DNA from: Chryseobacterium hagamense
GTDB taxonomy: Bacteria; Bacteroidota; Bacteroidia; Flavobacteriales; Weeksellaceae
Assembly (NCBI RefSeq): GCF_007991455.1
Contig: NZ_BJYJ01000008.1
Span: forward strand, 124,001-188,000
Length of the DNA: 64,000 nucleotides
Direction of reading: 5' to 3'
Numbering within the stretch: the first letter of the stretch is position 1; each line of letters opens with the position of its first letter. The translations under genes were made by a program, and so were the position numbers. The notes below the pieces were generated by a model, which saw nothing but the letters and a program-made list of their open reading frames with translations, was not told where the DNA came from and ran no database searches. This document shows positions 1-8,943 of this stretch, one piece after another.

Positions 1-920
1 TTCAGTTCGTAGAGGCGATCAACAAATCGTTCTGGGTACATTCCGAAGTGGATTTTACTGCAGATGTTCAGGATTTTCATTCGCAGCTGGAGCCGCATGA
101 AAAACATGCAGTGAAGAATGCGCTTTTGGCAATCGCACAGATTGAGGTGTCTGTAAAGACCTTCTGGGGAAACCTGTACACGCATCTTCCAAAACCTGAA
201 TTCAACGGTCTGGGTTCTACCTTCGCCGAATGTGAATTCCGTCACTCGGAAGCATATTCCCGTCTTCTTGAGGTGCTGGGGTACAATGACGAATTCCTTA
301 ACGTTATTGAAATCCCTGCCGTAAAAAGCAGAATCGAGTTCCTGGGAAATGCCCTGAGACATGCCAATTCGGCAACCCCTAAGGAATACGTTTCGGCCTT
401 ATTGCTGTTCAGTATCCTGGTAGAAAACGTATCTCTTTTCTCTCAGTTTGCCATTATCCTTTCTTTCACGAGATTCAAAGGATTCATGAAAAACGTTTCC
501 AACATCATTGCATGGACTTCCATTGACGAGCAGATCCACGCCAATGCGGGAATTTTCCTGATCAACAAAATCAGAGAGGAGCAGCCGGAGCTTTTAACCG
601 ACAGCGATATCGAAGACATCTACACGTTGGTAGACGAATCCATCGAAAGAGAAGGCGACATCCTGAGCTGGATCTTCGAACTGGGTGAAATCGACCATGT
701 TTCCAAAGAAGACCTTCTGAATTTCATGAAATACCGTGTGGATGACAGCTTAAAGAAAATCGACATGCAGCCGAGATACAACATCACTGCCGAGCAGTAC
801 AGACCGATGGTATGGTTCGAGGAAGAGGTTTTCGCCAATTCCATGGATGATTTCTTTGCGAAAAGACCGGTGGATTATACGAAGCACGATAAGAGTATTA
901 CGGCGAACGATTTGTTCTAA
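1..920 (+). CDS. nrdB: Ribonucleoside-diphosphate reductase beta subunit (5' end outside window)
   Basis: Radical-generating small subunit of class I ribonucleotide reductase, which with NrdA reduces NDPs to dNDPs. The frame is open from base 3 to the stop, so the gene is cut by the window edge; the GTG at 48 is an internal Val codon. The ferritin-like metal site is visible: an E-x-x-H-x3-Y stretch at about 233-256 (equivalent of E. coli Glu115, His118, Tyr122), a Glu in the next helix, and an E-x-x-H pair at about 528-540. The first metal carboxylate appears to be Glu rather than Asp. nrdA follows 121 bp downstream with a hairpin between them. Some Bacteroidota carry the allosteric ATP-cone on NrdB; the N-terminus needed to see this is missing here. 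Confidence 0.95.
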   Translation, partial: QFVEAINKSFWVHSEVDFTADVQDFHSQLEPHEKHAVKNALLAIAQIEVSVKTFWGNLYTHLPKPEFNGLGSTFAECEFRHSEAYSRLLEVLGYNDEFLNVIEIPAVKSRIEFLGNALRHANSATPKEYVSALLLFSILVENVSLFSQFAIILSFTRFKGFMKNVSNIIAWTSIDEQIHANAGIFLINKIREEQPELLTDSDIEDIYTLVDESIEREGDILSWIFELGEIDHVSKEDLLNFMKYRVDDSLKKIDMQPRYNITAEQYRPMVWFEEEVFANSMDDFFAKRPVDYTKHDKSITANDLF

Positions 921-993
921 GTGAATAAAACATTGGTTTTCACAATTCCGGATTATTTGTCTTACAATTTCCTTTAATAACATAAAAAACAAA

Positions 994-1022
994 ATTCCTG
1001 AGCCTTAAAACCGCTCGGGAAT
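994..1022 (+). other. Hairpin between nrdB and nrdA
   Basis: A 10-bp stem (994-1003 with 1013-1022, one G-U pair) lies between the two genes. No U-tract follows, so it is not a good intrinsic terminator. It may be an mRNA processing or stability element, or a weak attenuator that tunes subunit ratio; this role is inference. Confidence 0.5.
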
Positions 1023-1041
1023 TCGAAAATATACAACAACT

Positions 1042-2700
1042 ATGGACGAACAGAACAACAACATATGGTGGCTCAATGAAGAGTCTGAGCAAATGCTGAA
1101 CAGAGGCTATTTGCTGAAAGGGGAAACGGTGGACGGCGCCATCGACCGGATTACCACGGCTGCGGCAAAAAGACTGTACAAGCCGGAACTTCAGCCTGCG
1201 TTCAAGGAAATGATCACCAAAGGATGGATCAGTTTCTCGTCGCCGGTCTGGGCCAATATGGGAACCCAGAGGGGTCTTCCTATTTCATGTTTCAACGTCC
1301 ACATCCCGGACAGCATCGAAGGCATTACCCACAAAATGGGGGAAGTGATCATGCAGACAAAAATCGGGGGCGGAACGTCAGGGTATTTCGGGGAATTGCG
1401 TAACCGCGGGACAGCGGTAACGGACAACGGAAAATCTTCAGGAGCCGTTTCTTTCATGAAACTTTTCGATACCGCAATGGATGTGGTTTCCCAGGGTGGC
1501 GTAAGAAGAGGCGCTTTTGCCGCCTACCTGGATATCGACCACGGTGATATTGAGGAATTTTTATCGATCAAAGACATCGGAAGCCCGATCCAGAACCTTT
1601 TTACCGGGATCTGTGTACCGGATTACTGGATGCAGGACATGATCGACGGCGATATGGACAAACGTAAAATCTGGGCAAGGGTACTGGAAAGCCGCCAGCA
1701 GAAGGGGCTTCCTTACATCTTCTTTACGGATAACGTGAACCGCAACAAACCTCAGGTGTATAAAGATCTCGGACTGACGGTAAATGCAAGTAACCTGTGC
1801 TCCGAAATCATGCTTCCTTCCACAAGGGAAGAATCTTTCATCTGCTGCCTGTCTTCCATGAACCTGGAACTGTATGACGAGTGGAAGGATACCGATGCCG
1901 TAAAACTGGCCATCTACTTCCTCGATGCCGTATTATCCGAGTTCATCGATAAGACGGAAGGAAATTATTACCTCCAGGGAGCAAGAAACTTTGCGATGCG
2001 TCACCGGGCTTTAGGTTTAGGGGTTTTAGGATACCATTCGTATCTGCAGAAAAATATGATCCCGTTTGAAAGTTTTGAGGCCACCCAGTTCAATGCCAGG
2101 GCTTTCAGACGTATTAAAGAACAATCTGAACTGGCTTCAAGGGAACTCGCCAATATCTATGGCGAACCGGAAATACTGAAAGGATACGGATTGAGGAATA
2201 CCACAACGATGGCTATTGCTCCCACGACCTCAAGTTCTGCGATTTTAGGACAGACTTCTCCGGGAATCGAGCCGTTTGCGTCCAACTACTACAAAGCCGG
2301 ACTTGCCAAAGGAAACTTCATGCGTAAAAATAAATACCTGGCGAAATTGCTTGAAGCAAAAGGGCTTGACAATGAGGAAACATGGAGAACCATCATGTTG
2401 AATCACGGTTCGGTACAGCATTTGAAGGAACTAACCGATGAAGAGAAAGCAGTGTTCAAAACCTTTAAGGAAATCTCTCCGATGGAGATTATTTCCCAGG
2501 CGGCCCAAAGACAGCAGTATATCGACCAGGCGCAGTCTCTGAACCTGCAGGTCCCTTCGACAATGCCTGTGAAAGATGTCAACTACCTTTACATCGAAGC
2601 ATGGAAGAAAGGTGTAAAAACCCTTTATTATCAAAGAAGTTCTTCTGTTTCTAAAGAAATGATGGTAAATTTTGTTACCTGCACGGCTTGTGAAGCATAA
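1042..2700 (+). CDS. nrdA: Ribonucleoside-diphosphate reductase alpha subunit, short form
   Basis: Catalytic large subunit of class I ribonucleotide reductase. Visible residues: C83 and C268 as the reducible active-site pair, N251-C253-E255 (SNLCSEI) as the thiyl-radical site, a Tyr-Tyr pair near residue 535 for radical transfer (TLYYQR), and a C-terminal C547-x-x-C550 that would exchange with thioredoxin or glutaredoxin. At 552 residues it is far shorter than E. coli NrdA (about 760) and has no N-terminal ATP-cone, as in the Bacteroidota subclass where allosteric control can sit on NrdB. It is co-directional with nrdB and ends before a strong terminator at 2735-2760. Confidence 0.95.
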   Translation: MDEQNNNIWWLNEESEQMLNRGYLLKGETVDGAIDRITTAAAKRLYKPELQPAFKEMITKGWISFSSPVWANMGTQRGLPISCFNVHIPDSIEGITHKMGEVIMQTKIGGGTSGYFGELRNRGTAVTDNGKSSGAVSFMKLFDTAMDVVSQGGVRRGAFAAYLDIDHGDIEEFLSIKDIGSPIQNLFTGICVPDYWMQDMIDGDMDKRKIWARVLESRQQKGLPYIFFTDNVNRNKPQVYKDLGLTVNASNLCSEIMLPSTREESFICCLSSMNLELYDEWKDTDAVKLAIYFLDAVLSEFIDKTEGNYYLQGARNFAMRHRALGLGVLGYHSYLQKNMIPFESFEATQFNARAFRRIKEQSELASRELANIYGEPEILKGYGLRNTTTMAIAPTTSSSAILGQTSPGIEPFASNYYKAGLAKGNFMRKNKYLAKLLEAKGLDNEETWRTIMLNHGSVQHLKELTDEEKAVFKTFKEISPMEIISQAAQRQQYIDQAQSLNLQVPSTMPVKDVNYLYIEAWKKGVKTLYYQRSSSVSKEMMVNFVTCTACEA

Positions 2701-2734
2701 GATTCCCAAATAATAAACAATACATATTCACTTC

Positions 2735-2760
2735 GGCACGCTTTTCAGCGTGCCTTTTTG
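2735..2760 (+). terminator. Intrinsic terminator after nrdA
   Basis: GGCACGC/GCGTGCC stem with a short loop, followed by five T residues. Confidence 0.85.
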
Positions 2761-2819
2761 TGACCGGATATAAAAATGAATTACAGCGTACCGAAGTCAG
2801 TTTTCTGTAGGTTTTATCT

Positions 2820-2827
2820 TATATTTG
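2820..2827 (+). promoter_or_regulatory. Bacteroidota -7 element (TATATTTG)
   Basis: Perfect TAnnTTTG match 29 bp before the ATG at 2856. A GTG at 2832 would lie at or before the expected transcription start, so the promoter supports the ATG as the true start of the DUF72 gene. Confidence 0.65.
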
Positions 2828-2855
2828 TTTAGTGCCTAATCAAAAAAATTCAGTT

Positions 2856-3746
2856 ATGAAATTCGGAAAAGTGGAAGATCCGTCAAAAATCGATTTTACA
2901 TTGCCCAAAGACCATCCGCAAACCAAAGAAGTTTTAAGCCGGAATACCAGAGGGCTTGAGAATATCTCAGTAGGGGCTGCGAAATGGACGAAAAGCGAGA
3001 TGAAGGGATTTTATCCTAAAGGCACGAAAGACGAGCTGAAGCATTATTCTACCCAGTTTAACTCGATTGAGCTGAACGGTACCTTCTACGGAATGCCGGC
3101 TCCTGAACAGATTATTACCTGGAAAGACAAAACGCCCGGAAACTTTAAATTTTTCCCTAAAATCACCAGTACGATTTCCCATTACCGGCGACTGATTGAC
3201 GTTACGGACCATGTCACCCAATTTGCCACCGCAGTTCTGAATTTTGAAGAAAAACTGGGCATGGCTTTTCTCCAGCTGCATGACAATTACCAGCCGAAGG
3301 ATTACAGCCGGCTTGAGAAATTTGTAAAAGAATGGCCGAAAGAAGTTCCGCTGGCTATCGAGCTGAGAAATGCCGAATGGCATAACAACGAAGAAGTTTT
3401 CAATGCCACCTGTGAACTTTTTGAAAAGCATCAGATTACCCAGATTATTGTAGATACCCCCGGCAGAAGAGACATGCTTCATATGCGGCTTACGACCCCG
3501 ACTACTTTCATCCGCTTTGTGGCAGCCGGTACACCCATCGACTTTACCCGGCTGGACGAATGGATCGAACGTCTGACCGCCTGGAAAAATGAAGGTTTAC
3601 AGAATATCTACTTTTTTGTCCATCAGGGCTTTGAAAAAGACTCCCCTCTTTTATCAGCCTATCTGATCAGAAAAATGAACGAAGCATGGAAAACAGACCT
3701 TCATGTCCCCAAAATGGCGACTGAAAACATCGGAACTTTATTTTAA
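2856..3746 (+). CDS. DUF72 (YecE-like) family protein
   Basis: About 296 residues, matching the DUF72 TIM-barrel family (E. coli YecE). Typical features are the early YPKGTKDELKHYS-type segment, the NGTFYG motif, the ELRNAEW segment and the C-terminal YFFVHQG-type strand. Biochemical function of the family is not firmly established. The frame extends upstream to a GTG at 2832, but the ATG at 2856 is preferred because of the promoter at 2820-2827. It appears monocistronic. No terminator is obvious in the AT-rich sequence downstream. Confidence 0.85.
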   Translation: MKFGKVEDPSKIDFTLPKDHPQTKEVLSRNTRGLENISVGAAKWTKSEMKGFYPKGTKDELKHYSTQFNSIELNGTFYGMPAPEQIITWKDKTPGNFKFFPKITSTISHYRRLIDVTDHVTQFATAVLNFEEKLGMAFLQLHDNYQPKDYSRLEKFVKEWPKEVPLAIELRNAEWHNNEEVFNATCELFEKHQITQIIVDTPGRRDMLHMRLTTPTTFIRFVAAGTPIDFTRLDEWIERLTAWKNEGLQNIYFFVHQGFEKDSPLLSAYLIRKMNEAWKTDLHVPKMATENIGTLF

Positions 3747-3937
3747 AAAATTTTAATTTTTAACATTATTCGCTATTTAGTGAAATAAATTACATTAAAA
3801 AGTATTATTTTAACGAAAATAATTCACTTTTCCTGCCTTTAAAAAAATTCTGTACAATCCTGTATTTGCGTCCTTATATTTAGTACATTCGGAAACAGCA
3901 ACCACTAAATGAATGTCGAACTATTTATTAAAAAGCA

Positions 3938-4168
3938 ATGGAAAAGGAAATATGCACCATAAGCATCGCCAACAACTGGCTGGATGACGCCTATACTTTT
4001 TATGAAGACCATAAAATAAAAAGGACGTATGACAACAACAGCCTGAGCTCGGATAAAACGGAATGGCTGGAACCGAAACAGATCAGTAAGCAGAATAAAG
4101 ATAAACTCATAAAGAACTGCCCGGAAGAATTCAAGGAAACGGTTATGCTGATCCTGGATTATCCTTAA
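3938..4168 (+). CDS. Small hypothetical protein, 76 aa
   Basis: Unrecognised small, soluble, charged protein with no signal peptide or membrane segment. It contains several Trp and Tyr residues and ends in a hydrophobic LILDYP tail. It stands alone between the DUF72 gene and a repeat-bearing intergenic region; the terminator-like hairpin at 4384-4420 is the first on this strand. A good ATG and codon use like its neighbours favour a real gene, but no family is assigned. Confidence 0.55.
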   Translation: MEKEICTISIANNWLDDAYTFYEDHKIKRTYDNNSLSSDKTEWLEPKQISKQNKDKLIKNCPEEFKETVMLILDYP

Positions 4169-4418
4169 GAACCTGAAATCAACAGGATGGAAGAGGGAAG
4201 CCGGATGCCGGAAGTCATTTGTGTTAATGTCACATCAAAGGTATGATTTATCCAATGAAAAGATCTGTCACGTAATCATCTGGTAATCCTTATTCATAAA
4301 ACCAGACTTTTACTTTCTACTTCATCAAATAACTCACGAATGTAAATTATGGCCGAAGTTACATTGATCGGAATTAAAATACAATCCCGGAAGAGCTTTG
4401 CACCTACCGGGATTTTTT
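4169..4418. other. Intergenic region with a dispersed-repeat copy
   Basis: No gene is seen here. It contains one copy of the GAAGCCGGATGCCGGAAG dispersed repeat (4187-4217) and ends in a terminator hairpin. Confidence 0.6.
4187..4217 (+). repeat. Dispersed GCCGGATGCCGGAAG repeat, copy 1
   Basis: Contains GAAGCCGGATGCCGGAAG. Related copies lie at 12241-12285, 26198-26268 and, inverted, 39846-39880, all intergenic. Confidence 0.6.
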
Positions 4419-4420
4419 TT
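4384..4420 (+). terminator. Intrinsic terminator
   Basis: ATCCCGG/CCGGGAT stem with a 16-nt loop and eight T residues on the plus strand, between convergent genes. Confidence 0.65.
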
Positions 4421-5012
4421 ATTTACGTTTTCTTGTAATCAGGACGAGATTGAGGAAGAGCAACAGGAAATCCAGCGTTACCCAGATGCCGAGCTTTGTA
4501 TTTTCGTAATTGTAGGCTTCCACCTGCTTTTTGGCAATCTCCGAAAGCTTTACGCTTTGGTTGATGTAGTTGTTGACCTCAATGATCTGATCGATGTTCT
4601 TATTGGGAACGGAATGCTGGGAAAAATAGACCAGGTTTTTTTTTCCGAGATATCCTATGATCCAGTATTCATCGGATTTATCCATCCTCAGATATTCGAT
4701 TCGGTAGTATTCTGACCGGATATTGCCGATGTGCTTGGTTTCAATTGCTTTTCCCGCTTCGGGATTATTCAGGTTGATCACATAAAAGTCAATCGGTTGC
4801 GGCAGCTTGTTGATCACCTGCAGGGCAACGGAGTCCTGTACAATACCTACGGAACTTTTTTTGATAAACCAGTAGGTAAAGAATGAAATGGCAAAAACCA
4901 TCGTCAGGATGCGGAAGATCTTCGCCCATTCCGCACCCTTTCCTTTCTTTACCTTGAAAAGAATAAGGGAAAAAACCAATGCCCAGAAAATAAGCAGGAC
5001 CATCAATACCAT
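4419..5012 (-). CDS. Hypothetical membrane protein, 197 aa
   Basis: Not recognised. Two N-terminal hydrophobic segments (about residues 1-20 and 34-52), a soluble central domain of about 115 residues, and a third hydrophobic segment near residues 173-190 followed by a basic RKRK tail. This suggests an inner-membrane protein with one larger extracytoplasmic domain. It lies 39 bp downstream of the HD phosphohydrolase gene on the same strand, so it may be the last gene of the 7512-4419 cluster. Confidence 0.65.
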   Translation of the reverse strand: MVLMVLLIFWALVFSLILFKVKKGKGAEWAKIFRILTMVFAISFFTYWFIKKSSVGIVQDSVALQVINKLPQPIDFYVINLNNPEAGKAIETKHIGNIRSEYYRIEYLRMDKSDEYWIIGYLGKKNLVYFSQHSVPNKNIDQIIEVNNYINQSVKLSEIAKKQVEAYNYENTKLGIWVTLDFLLLFLNLVLITRKRK

Positions 5013-5051
5013 ACTGCAAAGATACTTATTTAAAAGAGTTTATCGGGAATG

Positions 5052-5696
5052 CTAATCAACATTCCATTCTTTATAAAACTGATCGAGGAATTTCAGCATG
5101 AAATCATGTCTTTCCTGTGCAATTTCCTTCCCTTTTTCCGTATTCATCAGGTCTTTCAGCAACAGTAATTTTTCATAAAAATGGTTGATGGTCGTCCCGT
5201 CCGACTTTTTGTACTCCTCTTTGGACATGTTCAGTTTAGGTTCGATGTCGGGGTGATACATCAGATTGTTTTTAAAACCTCCGAAATTGAATGTTCTGGC
5301 TACTCCGATGGCCCCGATGGCATCGATCCTGTCCGCATCCTGTACGATCTTAAGTTCGACAGGGAGGTTCTGCGGCACCTCGCCCCTGTTCTTAAAGGAA
5401 ATATTTTTAATGATAAACAGCACCTGCCCGATCACTTCTTCCGGAACATTCTGGCTCTCCAGAAACGCCCCGGATATCTTCAGCGCGATGGTTTCATCTC
5501 CGTTGTGGAACTTCGGATCGGCAATATCATGCAGCAGGGCAGCCAGTGCTACCACTTCCCGATTACAGATTTCCGTCTCAGCAATTTTTTCAGACAGCTT
5601 CCATACCCTTTCGATATGAAACCAGTCGTGTCCTGCCTCTGCGCCTTCCAGTTTTTCTTTTACAAACGCTACCGTGTTGTCAATCAGCTTATTCAT
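5052..5696 (-). CDS. HD-domain phosphohydrolase
   Basis: Metal-dependent phosphohydrolase of the HD superfamily, 214 residues. The HD signature is present as H23 (GHDWFHIERV), the H56-D57 pair (LLHDIAD) and D120 (VQDADRIDAIG). This layout is close to the YedJ/PF01966-type hydrolases annotated as HD-domain proteins; the substrate is unknown. Its start overlaps the stop of the upstream alpha/beta hydrolase by 8 bp, which points to translational coupling. Confidence 0.88.
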   Translation of the reverse strand: MNKLIDNTVAFVKEKLEGAEAGHDWFHIERVWKLSEKIAETEICNREVVALAALLHDIADPKFHNGDETIALKISGAFLESQNVPEEVIGQVLFIIKNISFKNRGEVPQNLPVELKIVQDADRIDAIGAIGVARTFNFGGFKNNLMYHPDIEPKLNMSKEEYKKSDGTTINHFYEKLLLLKDLMNTEKGKEIAQERHDFMLKFLDQFYKEWNVD

Positions 5697-6537
5697 GTTC
5701 TGTCAATTCGTTTAATATAATATTCCAAAGACTTTTATTGTAACTCCTGAAAAAATTAACGTGGCCTATTTCCCCCTGTTCAGATTCCGAAGTTTTAATT
5801 AATCTATAAACCGGTTTAAGATTCGGGTAGGTATCGTTCAAAAGGCTTTTTACACCTTTTTCAGTCAGCCATCCGTCGTCTTCCGCCCGGATCACCAATA
5901 CACGCCGGGTAAGCTCTTCAGCAAAATTACCGGTTTTTTCCAGCAGCCGGTTGGTGGATTTCCTGTTTAAAATTAAGGTTCTCCAGTCAGATGCGCAATT
6001 TTTCGGGAGACTTTCTCCAAGCCCGAACCAGTGGGCGGGAAAATATCCCAGCAATCCGGTGGTTAGCGGCTGGACAATTCCGAATCCCAGCAAAGCTTCT
6101 ATCCGGGTTCTGAATTTCAAATTTCCGATGAAGGCATTTTGTGTCCCGACAAAAACAAAATCATCAAAGATCCGGGAGTCTTCGTTCATCCCAAGAATCA
6201 AAGCCCCCACCGAATGGCCGAGAAGATATTTTTTGTAGTCACCAAAATGAATTTTAATATAATCCGTTACCGCTTTATAATCTACAGTCCCCCAAATCCT
6301 CATTGAAGCTTTGAAGCCTTTCATCCGGGCAGGCTTGGAAAGACCGATCCCGCGGTAATCGTAAGTGATCACGGTAAATCCTCTCTGTGAAAAATAATGG
6401 GCAAAAGAAAAATAAAGCTGCTGCTTTACTCCCGTCGCCGAATTGATGAGCAACAGCCTACCATTGCTTGTTCCGGGCAGAAAAAGATGGGCGGCAATTG
6501 AAAACTGATCAGAGGCTGTAAGCTTTAATTCTCTCAT
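5689..6537 (-). CDS. Alpha/beta hydrolase
   Basis: Serine alpha/beta hydrolase, 282 residues, no signal peptide. The nucleophile elbow GHSVG is at residues 107-111 (S109). An oxyanion-region YDYRGIG segment is at 59-65, and a C-terminal EIGHVNFF segment carries the likely catalytic His. It resembles YheT/serine aminopeptidase-like proteins; the substrate cannot be inferred. It overlaps the HD gene by 8 bp and probably shares its transcript. Confidence 0.85.
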   Translation of the reverse strand: MRELKLTASDQFSIAAHLFLPGTSNGRLLLINSATGVKQQLYFSFAHYFSQRGFTVITYDYRGIGLSKPARMKGFKASMRIWGTVDYKAVTDYIKIHFGDYKKYLLGHSVGALILGMNEDSRIFDDFVFVGTQNAFIGNLKFRTRIEALLGFGIVQPLTTGLLGYFPAHWFGLGESLPKNCASDWRTLILNRKSTNRLLEKTGNFAEELTRRVLVIRAEDDGWLTEKGVKSLLNDTYPNLKPVYRLIKTSESEQGEIGHVNFFRSYNKSLWNIILNELTEHE

Positions 6538-6624
6538 AGGTAAAAGAAAAAATCCACTGTAAAAGTGGAAATTTTATGCTGTATTTTAAGACTTTGCCGT
6601 ATTTTTCGATATGCTGCAAATAAT

Positions 6625-7512
6625 TTAAAGAAAATCGGAAATCCTCGGAAGCCCGGTTTGGGAACCTTTTTTTCCGGAAACCCTGGCAGAAACTTCATTC
6701 CCGAATTTTACACAATCCTCGATAGGATTTTCATGGCAAAGGGCAACGGCAAATCCTGCGGTAAATGCATCTCCCATTCCCATTTTATAAACGGTTTTAT
6801 CTTTATCGTTCCTGCAGTACTTCATTTCCGTACCATCGAAATAAACGGTAGAATTGATGTCATCCCTTACGAAAACCTTGTTAAAGTATTTTTTCAGGAT
6901 TTCCTCCCGCTGCTCTTCGCCGAAAACAATATGCAGCTCGCTGCTTTTTACAATAATGAAATCCACATGATCAAGGATTTCGCTGCTTAAGGGCTGCGCG
7001 GGAGAAGCGTATATACCTACTTTTTTCCGGTACTTTTTAGCTTTCTTCACGGTATACTCAATTACTTTCAGAGAAACTTCCAGCTGAAGGAGTACAAGAT
7101 CTGCCGTATGGAAATATTTATCTGCGGCTTCTACATGCTCGATGCTCAGATAATTGTTGGCAGCAGGCACTACAACGATCGCAGAGCTCCCGTCAGAGGT
7201 CGTTACATACGCAGTTCCCGTCGCTTCCTGATCAGTCTCGAAGACAAAGCCGACGTTTACGCCCTCATTCACCATATTTCTCATGATCTGCTGGCCAAGA
7301 GGATCCATCCCGACACAGCCTATAAAATAAACGCTGGCTCCCAGTCTGGCAGCACCTACTGCCTGGTTGGCTCCCTTGCCTCCAAAATAGCTTTCGGAAT
7401 TATAGGCAATAACGGTTTCATTCTGGCAGGGCACTCTTTCTGTTTCTAAAACAAGATCTATGGAAGAGCTTCCGACAACGATGATTTTCGGCTGTTCTGA
7501 AGAAAAATTCAT
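6625..7512 (-). CDS. PfkB/ribokinase-family sugar kinase
   Basis: Cytoplasmic ATP-dependent kinase of 295 residues. It has the N-terminal sugar-site motif GGKGANQA (residues 44-51) and the C-terminal anion-hole motif as GMGDAFTAGF, with catalytic Asp near residue 248. The usual TGAGD is altered to KMGMGD. The N-terminal motif is strongly ribokinase-like, so ribose or another pentose is the likely substrate, but no ribose transport or utilisation genes are adjacent. Confidence 0.85.
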   Translation of the reverse strand: MNFSSEQPKIIVVGSSSIDLVLETERVPCQNETVIAYNSESYFGGKGANQAVGAARLGASVYFIGCVGMDPLGQQIMRNMVNEGVNVGFVFETDQEATGTAYVTTSDGSSAIVVVPAANNYLSIEHVEAADKYFHTADLVLLQLEVSLKVIEYTVKKAKKYRKKVGIYASPAQPLSSEILDHVDFIIVKSSELHIVFGEEQREEILKKYFNKVFVRDDINSTVYFDGTEMKYCRNDKDKTVYKMGMGDAFTAGFAVALCHENPIEDCVKFGNEVSARVSGKKGSQTGLPRISDFL

Positions 7513-7596
7513 TGTGTTTTATATTAGCTGTTATTATTTTGTGATTCGGCTAAAGTTACCATCTCGCAACGGAGTTTCAAGAACAATTAACATTTA

Positions 7597-8232
7597 TTAA
7601 CTGATTTCAATAAATTCAGTAATAATTTTTACCGGTGCGCCGTTTTTATCATAAGCAATATAGCTTGCATAAAAACCTTCACCATATCCGGTTTCAAAGG
7701 CAAAAATGGTTCCAGGATGTTTTTCCGACGGTTTCAGAAAGGCAAACTGGTCGATCGCGCCGTTCTCATCGAAAAAATATTCGTGAAAGAATTCTTCATA
7801 GATTCCCATAAAGTCTACCCCTTTACTTTGGTACAGCCGCTGCTCTAGGGCATTCAGGGCATTCTGGGTATCAACATCCATGAAACATCCCATTCCGCTT
7901 TCCACAGGATACCCGAACACTTCGCCTTCCGCAAGTTCTTTTACATTCTGTCCTTCCGTTACGGCCAGCTTCCAGTCTGCTGCTTCTGCATTGCTGAAAA
8001 TAATTTCGGCATAGGCGACACAATTGCTTTCCCGTTCCTTATGCAGTAAAACAGCAAAATCCCCCTTCGGAAAATTTACGGTGAACGGATTCATATCGCT
8101 TGTGATTACAGGATCACAGGCCACAAGCTTCCCGCTGGACAAATAAATTCTCCCGACCTCGAAGCTTTCCAGCAAAGGATTTTCGACGAAGTTTTTGGAA
8201 AATAGTTTTTTTATGTTTTCTAGATGTGTCAT
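7597..8232 (-). CDS. DUF4241 family protein
   Basis: 211-residue soluble protein that matches the DUF4241 pattern: an early VGRIYLSSGKLVACDP segment, a PFTVNFPKGDFAV segment and a GMGCFMD motif. The function of the family is unknown; members are common in Bacteroidota and often lie near toxin or immunity genes. Here it sits among housekeeping genes on the minus strand, 71 bp after the next gene. Confidence 0.75.
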   Translation of the reverse strand: MTHLENIKKLFSKNFVENPLLESFEVGRIYLSSGKLVACDPVITSDMNPFTVNFPKGDFAVLLHKERESNCVAYAEIIFSNAEAADWKLAVTEGQNVKELAEGEVFGYPVESGMGCFMDVDTQNALNALEQRLYQSKGVDFMGIYEEFFHEYFFDENGAIDQFAFLKPSEKHPGTIFAFETGYGEGFYASYIAYDKNGAPVKIITEFIEIS

Positions 8233-8303
8233 TTAATTTTAATTTATCGCTGTCACCTGACTTTCAGATCCGGCAAATCCTATTTTAAATAATCTGAATG
8301 ATT

Positions 8304-8921
8304 TTACCAGCTGCTGTTTTCTGTGGAAATTTTAAACAGGCCTTCTTTATAAGGCTGGCCTATTTTTTTTATCCTGGCCTCCAGCAGTTCCCAGCTTTCT
8401 TCGGAATAAGAGCGTAAAACAGCTTTCAGTTCGGCCTTGTTGCTGTTTACATATTCTACCGGAACCGGGAAAAAATCGTTCCAGTGGGGGGTACAGCTTG
8501 AAGTTCCTTCGTATAGGGCAACCGTCCCGATTCTGTCATTCAGCAGGCCTTTTCCTTTATAAGGTATGATCTTTACCACCGGATAGCTTCCTCCGGCAAA
8601 TCCTTTGGAAAGATCCGTAGTAACGGCAATCAATTTGGGATTTTCCGAAACCACAATACCGCCATTGGAATCCCCGTAGGCAAAATGCTCTCTTTTTCTT
8701 CTCCAGTACAAATAATTGATCACAAAAAAGATGACTGAAAATAATCCGCCCCACAGCAGGGAAATCTTAAGAGCAAAGACCAAGGAAACCAACAGAGGAA
8801 TCAGCAGCAAAACAGATTTGTGCATGTACCTCATCAATACGAAAGGCATTATCCGTACGCTCCCCGGATTGGAAGCTACGGTATCACTATCCAATGTAAC
8901 GATGCCTCTGTTGTCCTCCAT
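8304..8921 (-). CDS. Hypothetical membrane protein, 205 aa
   Basis: Unrecognised. Two adjacent hydrophobic segments lie at about residues 35-68, followed by a basic RRKRE stretch and a soluble C-terminal domain of about 130 residues with no known motif. The gene starts 23 bp after the stop of valS and is co-directional, so it is probably transcribed with valS. Confidence 0.65.
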   Translation of the reverse strand: MEDNRGIVTLDSDTVASNPGSVRIMPFVLMRYMHKSVLLLIPLLVSLVFALKISLLWGGLFSVIFFVINYLYWRRKREHFAYGDSNGGIVVSENPKLIAVTTDLSKGFAGGSYPVVKIIPYKGKGLLNDRIGTVALYEGTSSCTPHWNDFFPVPVEYVNSNKAELKAVLRSYSEESWELLEARIKKIGQPYKEGLFKISTENSSW

Positions 8922-8943
8922 CGATCTGTTTATTATTTTTAAA

